A DNA stretch of 64,000 bases from Kribbella kalugense (GTDB lineage Bacteria > Actinomycetota > Actinomycetes > Propionibacteriales > Kribbellaceae). Location: contig NZ_SODF01000003.1 of NCBI RefSeq assembly GCF_004365875.1, positions 233,763 through 297,762 of the forward strand, given 5' to 3'. The notes beneath the pieces are model-generated. The model saw only the letters and a program-made list of their open reading frames with translations. It did not search any database and was not told the DNA's origin. Below, piece after piece: positions 17,042 through 27,919 of the stretch. The position numbers and the translations under genes are program-made. Numbering within the stretch: the first letter of the stretch is position 1; each line of letters starts with the position of its first letter.

Positions 17042-17964
17042 TGGCCAGCGTGGTCGGTACGTTCACCGTCGACCCGCGGAGCCGGGCCGCGGCCAAACGG
17101 CGGGCTCGGGGTGAAGGTGCGACCGGGTGGGCGTTCGTCAGTCCGTCGGTAGTGATCATTCTCGGGCTGAGCGTCGTACCGGTGCTGTGGTCGTTGCTGT
17201 TGTCGTTCCAGGTGAACGATCTGGTGTCGCCTTCGCAGTGGGTCGGGTTGGCCAACTACAAGGCGTTGCTGAAGGATCCCGCGTTCGGGTCGGCGGTCTC
17301 GCACACCTTGATCTACACGGTGTTGTACGTGCCGTTGAGTGTGGTCGCGGGATTGGCGATCGCGATCGCGCTGGATCGGAAGATCGCGTTCATCGGGGTG
17401 TACCGGACGCTGGTCTTCGTGCCGTTCGTGGTGTCGGCGGCGGCGCAGGGTGTGCTGTTCTCGTTCGTGCTCGACCCGGAGTTCGGGGTTGCGAACTCCG
17501 TGCTGCACAAGGTCGGGCTGCCCGCGCAGGGTTTCTTCAGTGATCCGGGTCAGGCGCTCTATCTGCTGGTCGCGATCTCGTTGTGGAGCGGGACCGGGTT
17601 CTGCGTGATCGTCTATCTGGCTGGACTCCAAGGGGTTTCCAGCGACCTGGTCGAGGCGGCGCGGATCGACGGCGCCGGACGATGGGGCGTACTGCGGCAT
17701 GTCACGCTGCCTGCGTTGACGCCGGTGACAATCTTCCTGCTGCTGTTCCAGACCATCAACGCGTTGCAGGTGTTCGACCTGGTCTTCGTGACCACTAAGG
17801 GCGGTCCGCTCGGGTCGACGACGGTGATCGTCTACTTCATCTGGGAGAAGGCGTTCAAGACCTTCACGGCCGGTTATAGCGCGGCGGCGGCGTACACGCT
17901 GGCGGTCGCGTTGCTCGTGGTCGGCGTGGCCTTGCAGATCTACCGGCGGAGGGTCGCGCGATGA
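17041..17964 (+). CDS. CUT1 sugar ABC transporter permease (MalF type)
   Basis: 307 aa, six hydrophobic segments after a basic N-terminal tail. The EAA loop is DLVEAARIDGAGRWGVLRHVTLPAL. The start ATG shares its A with the TGA of the binding-protein gene. It forms the channel with the next gene. Confidence 0.93.
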   Translation: MASVVGTFTVDPRSRAAAKRRARGEGATGWAFVSPSVVIILGLSVVPVLWSLLLSFQVNDLVSPSQWVGLANYKALLKDPAFGSAVSHTLIYTVLYVPLSVVAGLAIAIALDRKIAFIGVYRTLVFVPFVVSAAAQGVLFSFVLDPEFGVANSVLHKVGLPAQGFFSDPGQALYLLVAISLWSGTGFCVIVYLAGLQGVSSDLVEAARIDGAGRWGVLRHVTLPALTPVTIFLLLFQTINALQVFDLVFVTTKGGPLGSTTVIVYFIWEKAFKTFTAGYSAAAAYTLAVALLVVGVALQIYRRRVAR

Positions 17965-18779
17965 AGCGATTGCCCTTTAGTGCTTGGCATTTCGTACTGG
18001 CGCCATTGGCAGTGTTGTTCGCGTTGCCGTTGGTGTGGCTGCTGGTGAGTTCGGTGATGAGCAACGCGGAGATCAATCGATTCCCACCTGCATTGTGGCC
18101 GCACGGGATCAAGCTTGACGGGTACCGGTACGTGCTCGGGAACGCGTTGTTTCCGAGGTGGTTCCTGAACTCGTTCATCGTCTCGGCGGTCGCGGTCACG
18201 GCGAACCTGGTGCTCGGGTCGCTCGGCGGGTACGCGTTCGCGCGGATCCGGTTCGCCGGGTCGAAGGTCGTGCTCGGGCTGATGCTCGCGACGATGGTGA
18301 TCCCGTTCCAGCTGACGATGATCCCGACGTTCCTGGTGATGAAGGACCTGGGCCTGATCGACACGCTCGGCGCGCTGATCGTCCCGTCGCTGGTCACGCC
18401 GTTGTCCGTGTTCCTCTTCCGGCAGTTCTTCGTCTCGTTGCCGCGTGAACTCGAGGAGGCGGCCTGGATCGACGGGTGCGGCCGGTTGCGGATCCTGGTC
18501 TCGATCGTGCTGCCGTTGGCCCGGCCGGCGTTGAGCACAGTCGCCGTACTGACGTTCCTCGCGACCTGGAACGACCTGACCTGGCCGTTGATCGCGATCA
18601 ACAGCGACTCGACGTACACCCTCCAGCTGGGACTGACCACGTTCCAGGGCCAGCACCACACCCAGTGGTCCGCCGTGATGGCCGGAAACGTCATCACCGT
18701 GCTGCCGGTGCTGCTGGGATTTCTCCTTGCCCAGAAGGCGTTCATCCGCTCTCTGGCTTCTTCCGGACTCAAAGGCTGA
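17961..18779 (+). CDS. CUT1 sugar ABC transporter permease (MalG type)
   Basis: 272 aa, six hydrophobic segments. The EAA loop is ELEEAAWIDGCGRLRILVSIVLPLARPAL. The start overlaps the preceding stop as ATGA. As in the first importer, no ATPase gene is linked. Confidence 0.93.
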   Translation: MKRLPFSAWHFVLAPLAVLFALPLVWLLVSSVMSNAEINRFPPALWPHGIKLDGYRYVLGNALFPRWFLNSFIVSAVAVTANLVLGSLGGYAFARIRFAGSKVVLGLMLATMVIPFQLTMIPTFLVMKDLGLIDTLGALIVPSLVTPLSVFLFRQFFVSLPRELEEAAWIDGCGRLRILVSIVLPLARPALSTVAVLTFLATWNDLTWPLIAINSDSTYTLQLGLTTFQGQHHTQWSAVMAGNVITVLPVLLGFLLAQKAFIRSLASSGLKG

Positions 18780-18782
18780 TTC

Positions 18783-19703
18783 ATGGACCTGCTTGTCATT
18801 GGTGACGCTAACCCTGATGTCGTGGTCGGGCCGGTCGCTCAACCGATCGTGTTCGGTCAGCGGGAGCGGCTGGTTCCGACCGGGTCGCTCGTGCTCGGCG
18901 GCTCGGCTTCGATCATGGCGTGCGGCGCGGCCCGGCTTGGGCTCAGCGTGGCGTTCGCCGGGCGGGTCGGCGACGATCCGGCGGGCGACTTCGTGCGTAC
19001 GTCGCTTGCCGATCGCGGAGTGAACGTCGACGCATTGGTCGTCGACGAAACGCTGCCGACTCCCCTGACCACGATCCTGACCTCGGGTGATGATCGCGCG
19101 ATCCTCACCTCGCCCGGATGTCTGCCCGCGATCAGCGCGGACGACGTACCCCGATCATTGCTCCGGTCAGCACGGCACGTCCACGCGGCGTCCTTCTACC
19201 TGCTGCCTGCGCTGGCGGCCGGACTGGCGGGGATCTTCAAGGAGGCGAAGGCCGCGAAGGCGACCACCTCACTGGATCCGAACGACGACCCGAGCGGCCG
19301 CTGGGAACGGATGCTCCTCGATCCGATCCTCCGGGTCACGGACTACTTCCTGCCTAATGCCGCCGAGGCGCTGGCGCTGACTGGGCATCACTCCGTCACA
19401 GATGCCGCCGGCATCCTGGCTCGCCGCGGTCCGCTGGTGGTTGTGAAGAACGGCGTCGACGGCGCCCTGGCCCACAACGGGTCCAAGGTCATCACCGCAC
19501 CGGCGTTGAAGGTGGACACAGTCGACGCGGTCGGCGCCGGCGACAGCTTCGACGCCGGCTGGGTGGCCGCCGTACTCAACGGATCACGACCCGACCGCGC
19601 ACTGGCCATCGCCGCAGCCTGTGGCTCCTTGTCGACCCGCGCCGCCGGCGGTACGGCGGCTCAACCTGACTGGGACCTAGCAATCGAAAGCGTGACGACA
19701 TGA
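18783..19703 (+). CDS. PfkB-family sugar kinase
   Basis: 306 aa ribokinase fold. The N-terminus IGDANPDVVVGP and GGSASIMACGAARLG are the first substrate-side motifs; DAVGAGDSFDAGW near residue 245 is PfkB signature 2, with Asp as catalytic base and GAGD as anion hole. It phosphorylates a hexose or hexosamine; in this operon galactosamine, galactose or a derived tagatose compound is plausible but unproven. It starts 3 bp after the permease stop and overlaps GH4 as ATGA. Confidence 0.9.
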   Translation: MDLLVIGDANPDVVVGPVAQPIVFGQRERLVPTGSLVLGGSASIMACGAARLGLSVAFAGRVGDDPAGDFVRTSLADRGVNVDALVVDETLPTPLTTILTSGDDRAILTSPGCLPAISADDVPRSLLRSARHVHAASFYLLPALAAGLAGIFKEAKAAKATTSLDPNDDPSGRWERMLLDPILRVTDYFLPNAAEALALTGHHSVTDAAGILARRGPLVVVKNGVDGALAHNGSKVITAPALKVDTVDAVGAGDSFDAGWVAAVLNGSRPDRALAIAAACGSLSTRAAGGTAAQPDWDLAIESVTT

Positions 19704-20989
19704 CGAAGGTTGTTTTCATCGGTGCGGGCAGTGTGGTCTTCACGCAGGGCCTGCTGGCCGACCTGTTCGGCCTCGACCTGGGTCAACTGCACATCGCCTT
19801 GCATGACATCGATCCCGAGCGGCTCGACACGGCCGCCGCAGCTGCGTCGTACCTGGCTCAGGACCGGCCGGTGCAGATCACCACGCATCTCGAGCGACGT
19901 GCGGCCCTGGCGGATGCGGACTTCGTGATCAACATCGTCCAGGTCGGGATGAACGCCGCGACCCGGATCGACTTCGAGATCCCGGCCCGGTACGGAATCC
20001 GGCAGACGATCGGGGACACCCTCGGCGTCGGCGGGGTGTTCCGGGCGCTGCGGACGTTCCCGGTACTGCGTGGGCTCGCGAACGACATCGCGGACGTCTG
20101 CCCGGATGCCTGGCTACTGAACTACACGAACCCGATGGTCATGAACGTCTGGTATCTGAAGGCTCTTGGGGTGCGGAATGTGGTCGGGCTCTGCCACTCG
20201 GTGTACTGGACGATGCAGGGGCTCTCGGAGCTGGTCGGCGTACCGTATGACGACGTCACGTATCTGGCCGGCGGGGTGAACCATCAGTCGTGGGTACTGC
20301 GGTTCGAGCGCGGGGCCGAGAACCTGTACGACCGGTTGGACGAGGCGATCGCGGCGGATCCGGAGCTGCGGCGGCGGGTGCGGGTCGACATGTATCGGCG
20401 GCTCGGGTTCTATCCGACCGAGACGAGTGAGCACTCGTCGGAGTACGTGCCGTGGTATCTCGGCCATGCCTCAGAAGTCGACCGCCTGCGGTTGCCGATC
20501 GGCGCCTACCTGGAGATCGTCGCGGAGAATCTTGCGTCGTACGAGCAGACCCGGAGCGCACTGAAGGCCGGCGAGCCGGTGGTGGTCGAGTCGACGATGG
20601 AATACGCGCCGCAGATCATCCACAGCATCGTGACCGGTACGCCGCGGACCGTGTACGGCAACCTGCCGAACACCGGCCTGATCAGCAACCTGCAGGCCGG
20701 CGCGGTCGTCGAAGTCCCTTGCCTGGTTGACGCTTCGGGAGTGCAGCCGACCTCGATCGGAGCCCTGCCGGCTCAGTGCGCGGCGCTCAACCGCTCGTAC
20801 CTCAACGTCGCCGAACTCGCCGTACAGGCTGCGATCGAACAAGACCCACGCGCGATCCGGCAGGCCGTCATGGTCGATCCGGCGACCGCGGCCGCGCTAC
20901 CGGTCGAGCAGATCTGGGAGCTGTGCAATGACCTGGTTGTTGCTCACCACAACTACTTGGATCCATCGTTGAGGGCGGCACTCAGGTAG
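19700..20989 (+). CDS. GH4 family alpha-galactosidase-like enzyme
   Basis: 429 aa, cytoplasmic. GH4 enzymes use NAD and Mn and an oxidation-elimination mechanism. The NAD-binding turn is FIGAGSVVF at 6-14, NYTNP is at 141-145, and the metal-site CHS motif (Cys165-His166-Ser167) is followed by GGVNHQ at 191-196. In GH4, CHS is found in alpha-galactosidases, while other letters after CH mark other specificities. It is the last gene of the GH114 operon, so it probably trims imported alpha-galactosides or alpha-galactosaminides. Its last 37 bp overlap the convergent nitronate-monooxygenase-like gene. Confidence 0.88.
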   Translation: MTKVVFIGAGSVVFTQGLLADLFGLDLGQLHIALHDIDPERLDTAAAAASYLAQDRPVQITTHLERRAALADADFVINIVQVGMNAATRIDFEIPARYGIRQTIGDTLGVGGVFRALRTFPVLRGLANDIADVCPDAWLLNYTNPMVMNVWYLKALGVRNVVGLCHSVYWTMQGLSELVGVPYDDVTYLAGGVNHQSWVLRFERGAENLYDRLDEAIAADPELRRRVRVDMYRRLGFYPTETSEHSSEYVPWYLGHASEVDRLRLPIGAYLEIVAENLASYEQTRSALKAGEPVVVESTMEYAPQIIHSIVTGTPRTVYGNLPNTGLISNLQAGAVVEVPCLVDASGVQPTSIGALPAQCAALNRSYLNVAELAVQAAIEQDPRAIRQAVMVDPATAAALPVEQIWELCNDLVVAHHNYLDPSLRAALR

Positions 20990-21909
20990 GTCCGGTACGT
21001 CGCGAAGCCGGCGAGAACCTCGGCCGCGGTCGGCTGACCGGTCAGTGCGCCGACGCCCTGGCCCGCGTAGATCGAAGCGCGGGCCGGGTCGGCGGCCTTG
21101 GTGCCTTCGACGTACTCGGCGTGGCCGGCGTCGTCGGACTTCAGGTCCTGCTCGTGGCCTTCCCAGGTGTCGAAGTACGCGTTGCGGAGCGCGCGACCGC
21201 CGAACTCATCCGGCCAGCCGGCGCGCGACGCCGCATCGAAGACTGTGCCGTAGACGGTGTCGGTCTCGTCAGCCTCGATCACCCGCTCGCGGACTGGCTG
21301 AGATGTCAGTCCTTCTTGGCAGGTGAGGAATGCGGTGCCGATCCAACCGCCGGCCGCGCCGGCAGCCAGCACAGCAGCCAATCCTCGCGGGCCTGAGATC
21401 CCGCCACCTGCGAGCACGGGCAGTTCTGTGAGCTCCAAGATTGCCTGCAGCAACGGCAGTGTGCCGACCGCGTTCCGCCCGTGGCCGCCGGCCTCCGCGC
21501 CGCGGGCAACGATCACGTCCACCCCGGCGTCGATCGCCTCCTGCGCATCGGCGACCGTTCCGGCCTGGGTTGCGACGACGATCCCGTTCTGTCGCAGCGG
21601 TTCGACGTACGGCCGGTAGTTGCCGAAGCTGAGCGATACCAGTGCGGGCTTCAACTCCAGCACCGCATCGAAGTGCTCCGGTTGCTCCGCCACAGACCAG
21701 GCCATCAGCCCAACCCCGTACGGCTTCCCACCCGCGGCAGCGATCGCCCCCTCGGTGCGAATCCAGTCAGCGGTCACCGCCGACCCGGCCCCCAGCATCC
21801 CCAATCCACCACCAGCCGAGATCGCCGCCGTCAGCCGACCCCCACTAACCCCAGCCATCGGCGCGCCCACCACCGGCACCCCCGACCCAAACTTCTCACT
21901 CAGCCACAT
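20953..21909 (-). CDS. Nitronate monooxygenase-like flavoprotein
   Basis: 318 aa TIM-barrel FMN enzyme. Motifs: PMAGVSGGRLTAAISAGGGLGMLGAG near the N-terminus, GAEAGGHGRN mid-protein (with the typical His) and AGGGISGPRGLAAVLAAGAAGGWIGTAFL for FMN phosphate. The family oxidises alkyl nitronates such as propionate-3-nitronate; some members are enoyl reductases. I chose ATG at 21909; the open frame extends to 22278 but that part is the repeat array and is not protein-like. It converges on the GH4 gene with a 37-bp overlap. Confidence 0.87.
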   Translation of the reverse strand: MWLSEKFGSGVPVVGAPMAGVSGGRLTAAISAGGGLGMLGAGSAVTADWIRTEGAIAAAGGKPYGVGLMAWSVAEQPEHFDAVLELKPALVSLSFGNYRPYVEPLRQNGIVVATQAGTVADAQEAIDAGVDVIVARGAEAGGHGRNAVGTLPLLQAILELTELPVLAGGGISGPRGLAAVLAAGAAGGWIGTAFLTCQEGLTSQPVRERVIEADETDTVYGTVFDAASRAGWPDEFGGRALRNAYFDTWEGHEQDLKSDDAGHAEYVEGTKAADPARASIYAGQGVGALTGQPTAAEVLAGFATYRTYLSAALNDGSK

Positions 21910-21980
21910 ACCCCCACACCACCACACCCCTTCTCCCCGCGCCATGGCAAACCCCACACCCCCACCCACCCGTCGGCGCA

Positions 21981-22120
21981 GACGAGAACCGGTACGCGAG
22001 CACAAGAATCGGTGGACTGGGACAGCAACCGGTGGGTGAGTACAAGAAGCGGTGGGCTGAGACAGGAACCGGTGGGTGGAGACAAGAAGCGGTGGGCTAG
22101 GACCTGTTATTTCCTGTCTC
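21981..22120. repeat. Array A: six 20-bp repeats plus a distinct end unit
   Basis: Exact 20-bp periodicity: units start at 21981, 22001, 22021, 22041, 22061 and 22081. The best unit is GACAGGAACCGGTGGGTGGA; conserved core is ACA(A/G)GAA(C/G)CGGTGGG. A seventh, different unit, GACCTGTTATTTCCTGTCTC, closes the array at 22101-22120. Since 20 is not a multiple of 3, coding pressure does not explain the period. Confidence 0.9.
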
Positions 22121-22204
22121 CAGTCCCAAGGAAGTGTCCCAACCCCCGACACACGGCGGCCGACCATTGCCTGACGCCGCCGTCGCCCCACGCCGCGACC
22201 GATG

Positions 22205-22246
22205 TGGGGAGGATCTTGTACCCGTAACGGCACAAGATCCTCCCCA
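22205..22246. terminator. Hairpin with perfect 15-bp arms
   Basis: TGGGGAGGATCTTGT (22205-22219) pairs with ACAAGATCCTCCCCA (22232-22246) around a 12-nt loop. It lies between the two repeat arrays and downstream of secA on the minus strand, so it could end secA transcription at a distance of ~250 bp. No T-run follows on either strand, so a factor-independent terminator is uncertain. Confidence 0.6.
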
Positions 22247-22311
22247 GTCCAGCGGAATCCAGCCCGGCCCCGGGACAACGCCGGCCGGCGCCAGCCGCCT
22301 GACAGGGCGAA

Positions 22312-22391
22312 GACAAGAACCGGTCGGCTGGGACAGGAACCGGTCGGCGGAGACAGGAACCGGTGGGTGGGGACCTGTTATTACCTGTCTC
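22312..22391. repeat. Array B: three 20-bp repeats plus the same end unit
   Basis: Units start at 22312, 22332 and 22352 (for example GACAGGAACCGGTCGGCGGA), again exactly 20 bp. The closing unit GACCTGTTATTACCTGTCTC at 22372-22391 differs from that of array A by one base. Arrays A and B are in the same orientation and are clearly copies of one design. Confidence 0.9.
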
Positions 22392-22493
22392 CGGACCCGA
22401 CTAGGTGTCGCAGGTTCCGGGACGTGGGGGCCGGGGGTTGGAAAGGGGACGGCCGGCGCCGGGTTGGTCCGGGGCCGGCCGTTGGGGGTTGGG

Positions 22494-25484
<2,991 letters not shown>

Positions 25485-25506
25485 GGTGGGGAGTTCTCTC
25501 CTTGCG

Positions 25507-25534
25507 TGCTGAAGCCTGGGTGCTGAAGCCTGGG
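25507..25534. repeat. Tandem 14-bp repeat in secA leader
   Basis: TGCTGAAGCCTGGG occurs twice head to tail at 25507-25520 and 25521-25534, directly upstream of the secA ribosome site. It lies in the probable 5' untranslated region. No SecM-like upstream ORF was found. Confidence 0.7.
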
Positions 25535-25686
25535 TGCGGCCGAACGCCGACAGGACACGACCAACCGCAGCGGGAAGGCGTGCGCCCCCCATCGTACGGG
25601 GCCGGGTGTGCCAAGCCACGCCCGCAGCGTGCCTCGAGCCCTACCGGACCCACGTGCGAGCGCGCCGGAAAGTTCCCAGCGTACGT

Positions 25687-26898
25687 TCAGAAACCACGCA
25701 GAGCGTCACTGAGCGCTGGCGAGAGGTCACCTCCACCGGCCACCCGGACCTGGTCCAGCCCGAGCCATCCGGCCAGCTGGACGAGCTCGGCGGCCAGCTC
25801 GTCCGCTGTCTCCACCGGCGCCTTCGGCTCCGCGTGCGCCGACTGAACCAGCAGCACGCCGCCGGTGCGGTCGGCCTTGAGGTCCACACGGCCGACCAGC
25901 CGGTCCCCGAGCAGGAACGGCAGCACGTAGTACCCGTGGATGCGCTTCTCGGCCGGGACGTAGATCTCGATCCGGTAGTGGAAGTCGAACAGGACTTCGG
26001 TCCGGGTCCGCTCGAACACCACCGAGTCGAACGGGCTGACCAACGCCCGCGTGTTCACCCGGCGTGGCAGTCGCGCGTCCTTGTGCAGGTACGCCGGGCG
26101 CTTCCAGCCGTCGATCTGGACCGGCAGGAGTTCGCCCTCCTCGACCAGCTCGGCGATCGCCTGCTGGGTCGCCTCCACCGAGGTCCGGAAATAGTCCCTG
26201 AGGCACTGCGCGGTCGCCACCCCGTGCGCCTTGGCAGCGATCGACACCAGCCCGCGGTGCGCCTCGGCCACGGACGGCGTCGGGGTGTCGAGCACGGCGC
26301 TCGGCAGCACCCGCTCCGGTACGTCGTACATCCGCTCGAACTGCTGGTTGCGGCGCGCGACCGTGATCTCGCCGGCGAAGAACAGGAACTCCAGCGCCCG
26401 CTTCACGTCGGACCAGTTCCAGCCCCAGTTGTCTTTGGAACGCTCCACGTCGTCGTCGATCTCGCGGGCGGTCAGCGGGCCGTGGTTCCGGACGTCGGAC
26501 AGCACCTGCTTGATCAGATCCGGCCGCTCCTTCGCGATCGACCGCGGTCCGCCCCACGCCTCGGTGGTCGCACGAGCCATCCGCCAGCGCATCAGCGGGT
26601 GCGTCTCGACCGGGATCAGCGACGCCTCGTGCGCCCAGTACTCCACCAGTCGCCGCGGCGCCTTCCCGGCCGCGCGGTCCAGCAGATCGCGCGGGTAGGG
26701 CCCGAGCCGCGAGTACAGCGGGAGGTACTGCGTCCGGCTCAGCACGTTGACCGAGTCGATCTGGATCAGCCCGATCCGGCCCAGCACCCGGGCGAGGGCC
26801 CGCGCGTCGGGCACACCCTTCGGCCGCGGGTCCATGAACCCCTGCGCCGCCAGCGCCACCCGCCGAGCCTGAGCCGTCGACAACACCTGCGTAGTCAC
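25687..26898 (-). CDS. AlkX/YcaQ-like DNA glycosylase (winged-helix)
   Basis: 403 aa HTH_42-superfamily protein. The family's catalytic-type motif Q-x-D appears as Gln46-Ile47-Asp48 (GLIQIDSVNVLSRTQY). YcaQ/AlkX enzymes remove bulky alkyl adducts and unhook interstrand crosslinks; the sister AlkZ group has Q-x-Q. Other conserved blocks include EYWAHEASLIP and WNWSDVKRALEFLFFAGEITVARR (winged helix). It lies between secA and the divergent protease, apparently as a single-gene unit. A biosynthetic cluster for a crosslinking agent is not present nearby. Confidence 0.82.
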   Translation of the reverse strand: MTTQVLSTAQARRVALAAQGFMDPRPKGVPDARALARVLGRIGLIQIDSVNVLSRTQYLPLYSRLGPYPRDLLDRAAGKAPRRLVEYWAHEASLIPVETHPLMRWRMARATTEAWGGPRSIAKERPDLIKQVLSDVRNHGPLTAREIDDDVERSKDNWGWNWSDVKRALEFLFFAGEITVARRNQQFERMYDVPERVLPSAVLDTPTPSVAEAHRGLVSIAAKAHGVATAQCLRDYFRTSVEATQQAIAELVEEGELLPVQIDGWKRPAYLHKDARLPRRVNTRALVSPFDSVVFERTRTEVLFDFHYRIEIYVPAEKRIHGYYVLPFLLGDRLVGRVDLKADRTGGVLLVQSAHAEPKAPVETADELAAELVQLAGWLGLDQVRVAGGGDLSPALSDALRGF

Positions 26899-27046
26899 CT
26901 GCTGAATTCTGCCGGGTGCCGCCGACAGAATTCATGGGCATAACTCCCGAGTTACCGAAAGTGGGAGGTGCGCTACGGACCGTATCCGGGAGACGCTGCC
27001 AGGGAGGCCGTCCGCCCGTGCGGCCCCTATCACCCTGGAGTGAGGC

Positions 27047-27853
27047 ATGACAGGAAAGAAGCATGTGGTTCGCGCTGCCCTGACGGCCGCCGTACTGACC
27101 GCGGCGGCCGTCGGTGGGGTGACCTCAGCATCGGCTGCGCAGAAGCCCGGTGGACCCACGAACCGGATCGTTGGCGGAACCGTCGCCCACACCGCCGACA
27201 CGCCCTGGGCCATCCAGCTGTCCAACAGCGGCTCCCCCGACCCGACCGGTGAGTACTGCGGGTCGACGCTGGTGGCGGCGAACAAGATCGTCACCGCGGC
27301 GCACTGCACCACCGAGCCCGCGTCCACCTACACCGCGATCCAGGGCCGGGACGTGCTGAGCGACACGTCCACCGGCAAGGAATCCAAGATCAGCAACATC
27401 TGGGTGGACCCCCAGTACGGCCAGCAGCCCGGCCACGACGTCGCCGTACTGACGCTGGCCACGCCGTTCGACGGCGTACCGACGCTGCCGCTGGAGACCG
27501 ACAAGGCGGCCGACACGACCGGCGCGGCGTCGGTCGTCTACGGCTGGGGCGACACCGAGGACACCGGCCCGGCGGACACCTTCCAGAAGGTCGACGTACC
27601 GGTGCTGGGTGACGACTACTGCTCGGATGTGTACGCGAGCGAGGGCTACACCGCTGACGGCGAGATCTGCGCCGGCTACGAGGACGGCGGCAAGGACTCC
27701 TGCCAGGGCGACTCCGGCGGCCCGCTGGTGCTGAACGGCCGCCTGTTCGGCGTCGTCTCCTGGGGCGTCGGCTGCGCGGACGCCGGCAACCCCGGGGTGT
27801 ACGCCGAGGTCGCGACGTACGCCGCGGAGCTGCAGCAGCAGATCGACAGCTGA
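27047..27853 (+). CDS. Secreted trypsin-like serine protease
   Basis: 268 aa S1 protease. A Sec signal (to about ASA at 28-30) is followed by a short propeptide ending at Arg40, then IVGG, so cleavage after Arg40 should activate it. The triad is His86 (TAAHC), Asp131 (GHDVAVL) and Ser223 (GDSGGP). Asp217, six residues before the Ser, matches Asp189 of trypsin, implying cleavage after Arg/Lys. Three Cys pairs are in the usual places. It is divergent from the AlkX-like gene and followed by a strong terminator. Confidence 0.95.
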   Translation: MTGKKHVVRAALTAAVLTAAAVGGVTSASAAQKPGGPTNRIVGGTVAHTADTPWAIQLSNSGSPDPTGEYCGSTLVAANKIVTAAHCTTEPASTYTAIQGRDVLSDTSTGKESKISNIWVDPQYGQQPGHDVAVLTLATPFDGVPTLPLETDKAADTTGAASVVYGWGDTEDTGPADTFQKVDVPVLGDDYCSDVYASEGYTADGEICAGYEDGGKDSCQGDSGGPLVLNGRLFGVVSWGVGCADAGNPGVYAEVATYAAELQQQIDS

Positions 27854-27867
27854 CAGCTCGCACACAG

Positions 27868-27900
27868 CGAAGGGGCCGAGCGCGACGCTCGGCCCCTTCG
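27868..27900. terminator. Bidirectional terminator
   Basis: CGAAGGGGCCGAGCG (27868-27882) and CGCTCGGCCCCTTCG (27886-27900) form a perfect 15-bp stem with a CGA loop. It lies between the convergent protease and hpf stops. Flanking CACAG/CTGTG extends the stem after a small bulge. Confidence 0.9.
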
Positions 27901-27919
27901 TCTGTGCTCCTCCCGCGGT

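Larger units (their letters stand above)
21910..22493. other. 584-bp non-coding region with repeat arrays
   Basis: This gap lies between the start of the nitronate-monooxygenase-like gene and the stop of secA, both on the minus strand. Open frames exist but are low-complexity and shift relative to the repeat period. It holds two 20-bp repeat arrays (21981-22120, 22312-22391) and a 15-bp-arm hairpin (22205-22246), and must also contain the promoter of the minus-strand flavoprotein gene. No RNA family was recognised. Confidence 0.75.

Noticed and set aside
21910..22278. N-terminal extension of the nitronate-monooxygenase-like protein
   Set aside because: The extension translates the repeat array, is low-complexity and is not multiple-of-three periodic.
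21981..22391. CRISPR array
   Set aside because: Units are contiguous 20-bp copies with no unique spacers and no cas genes.
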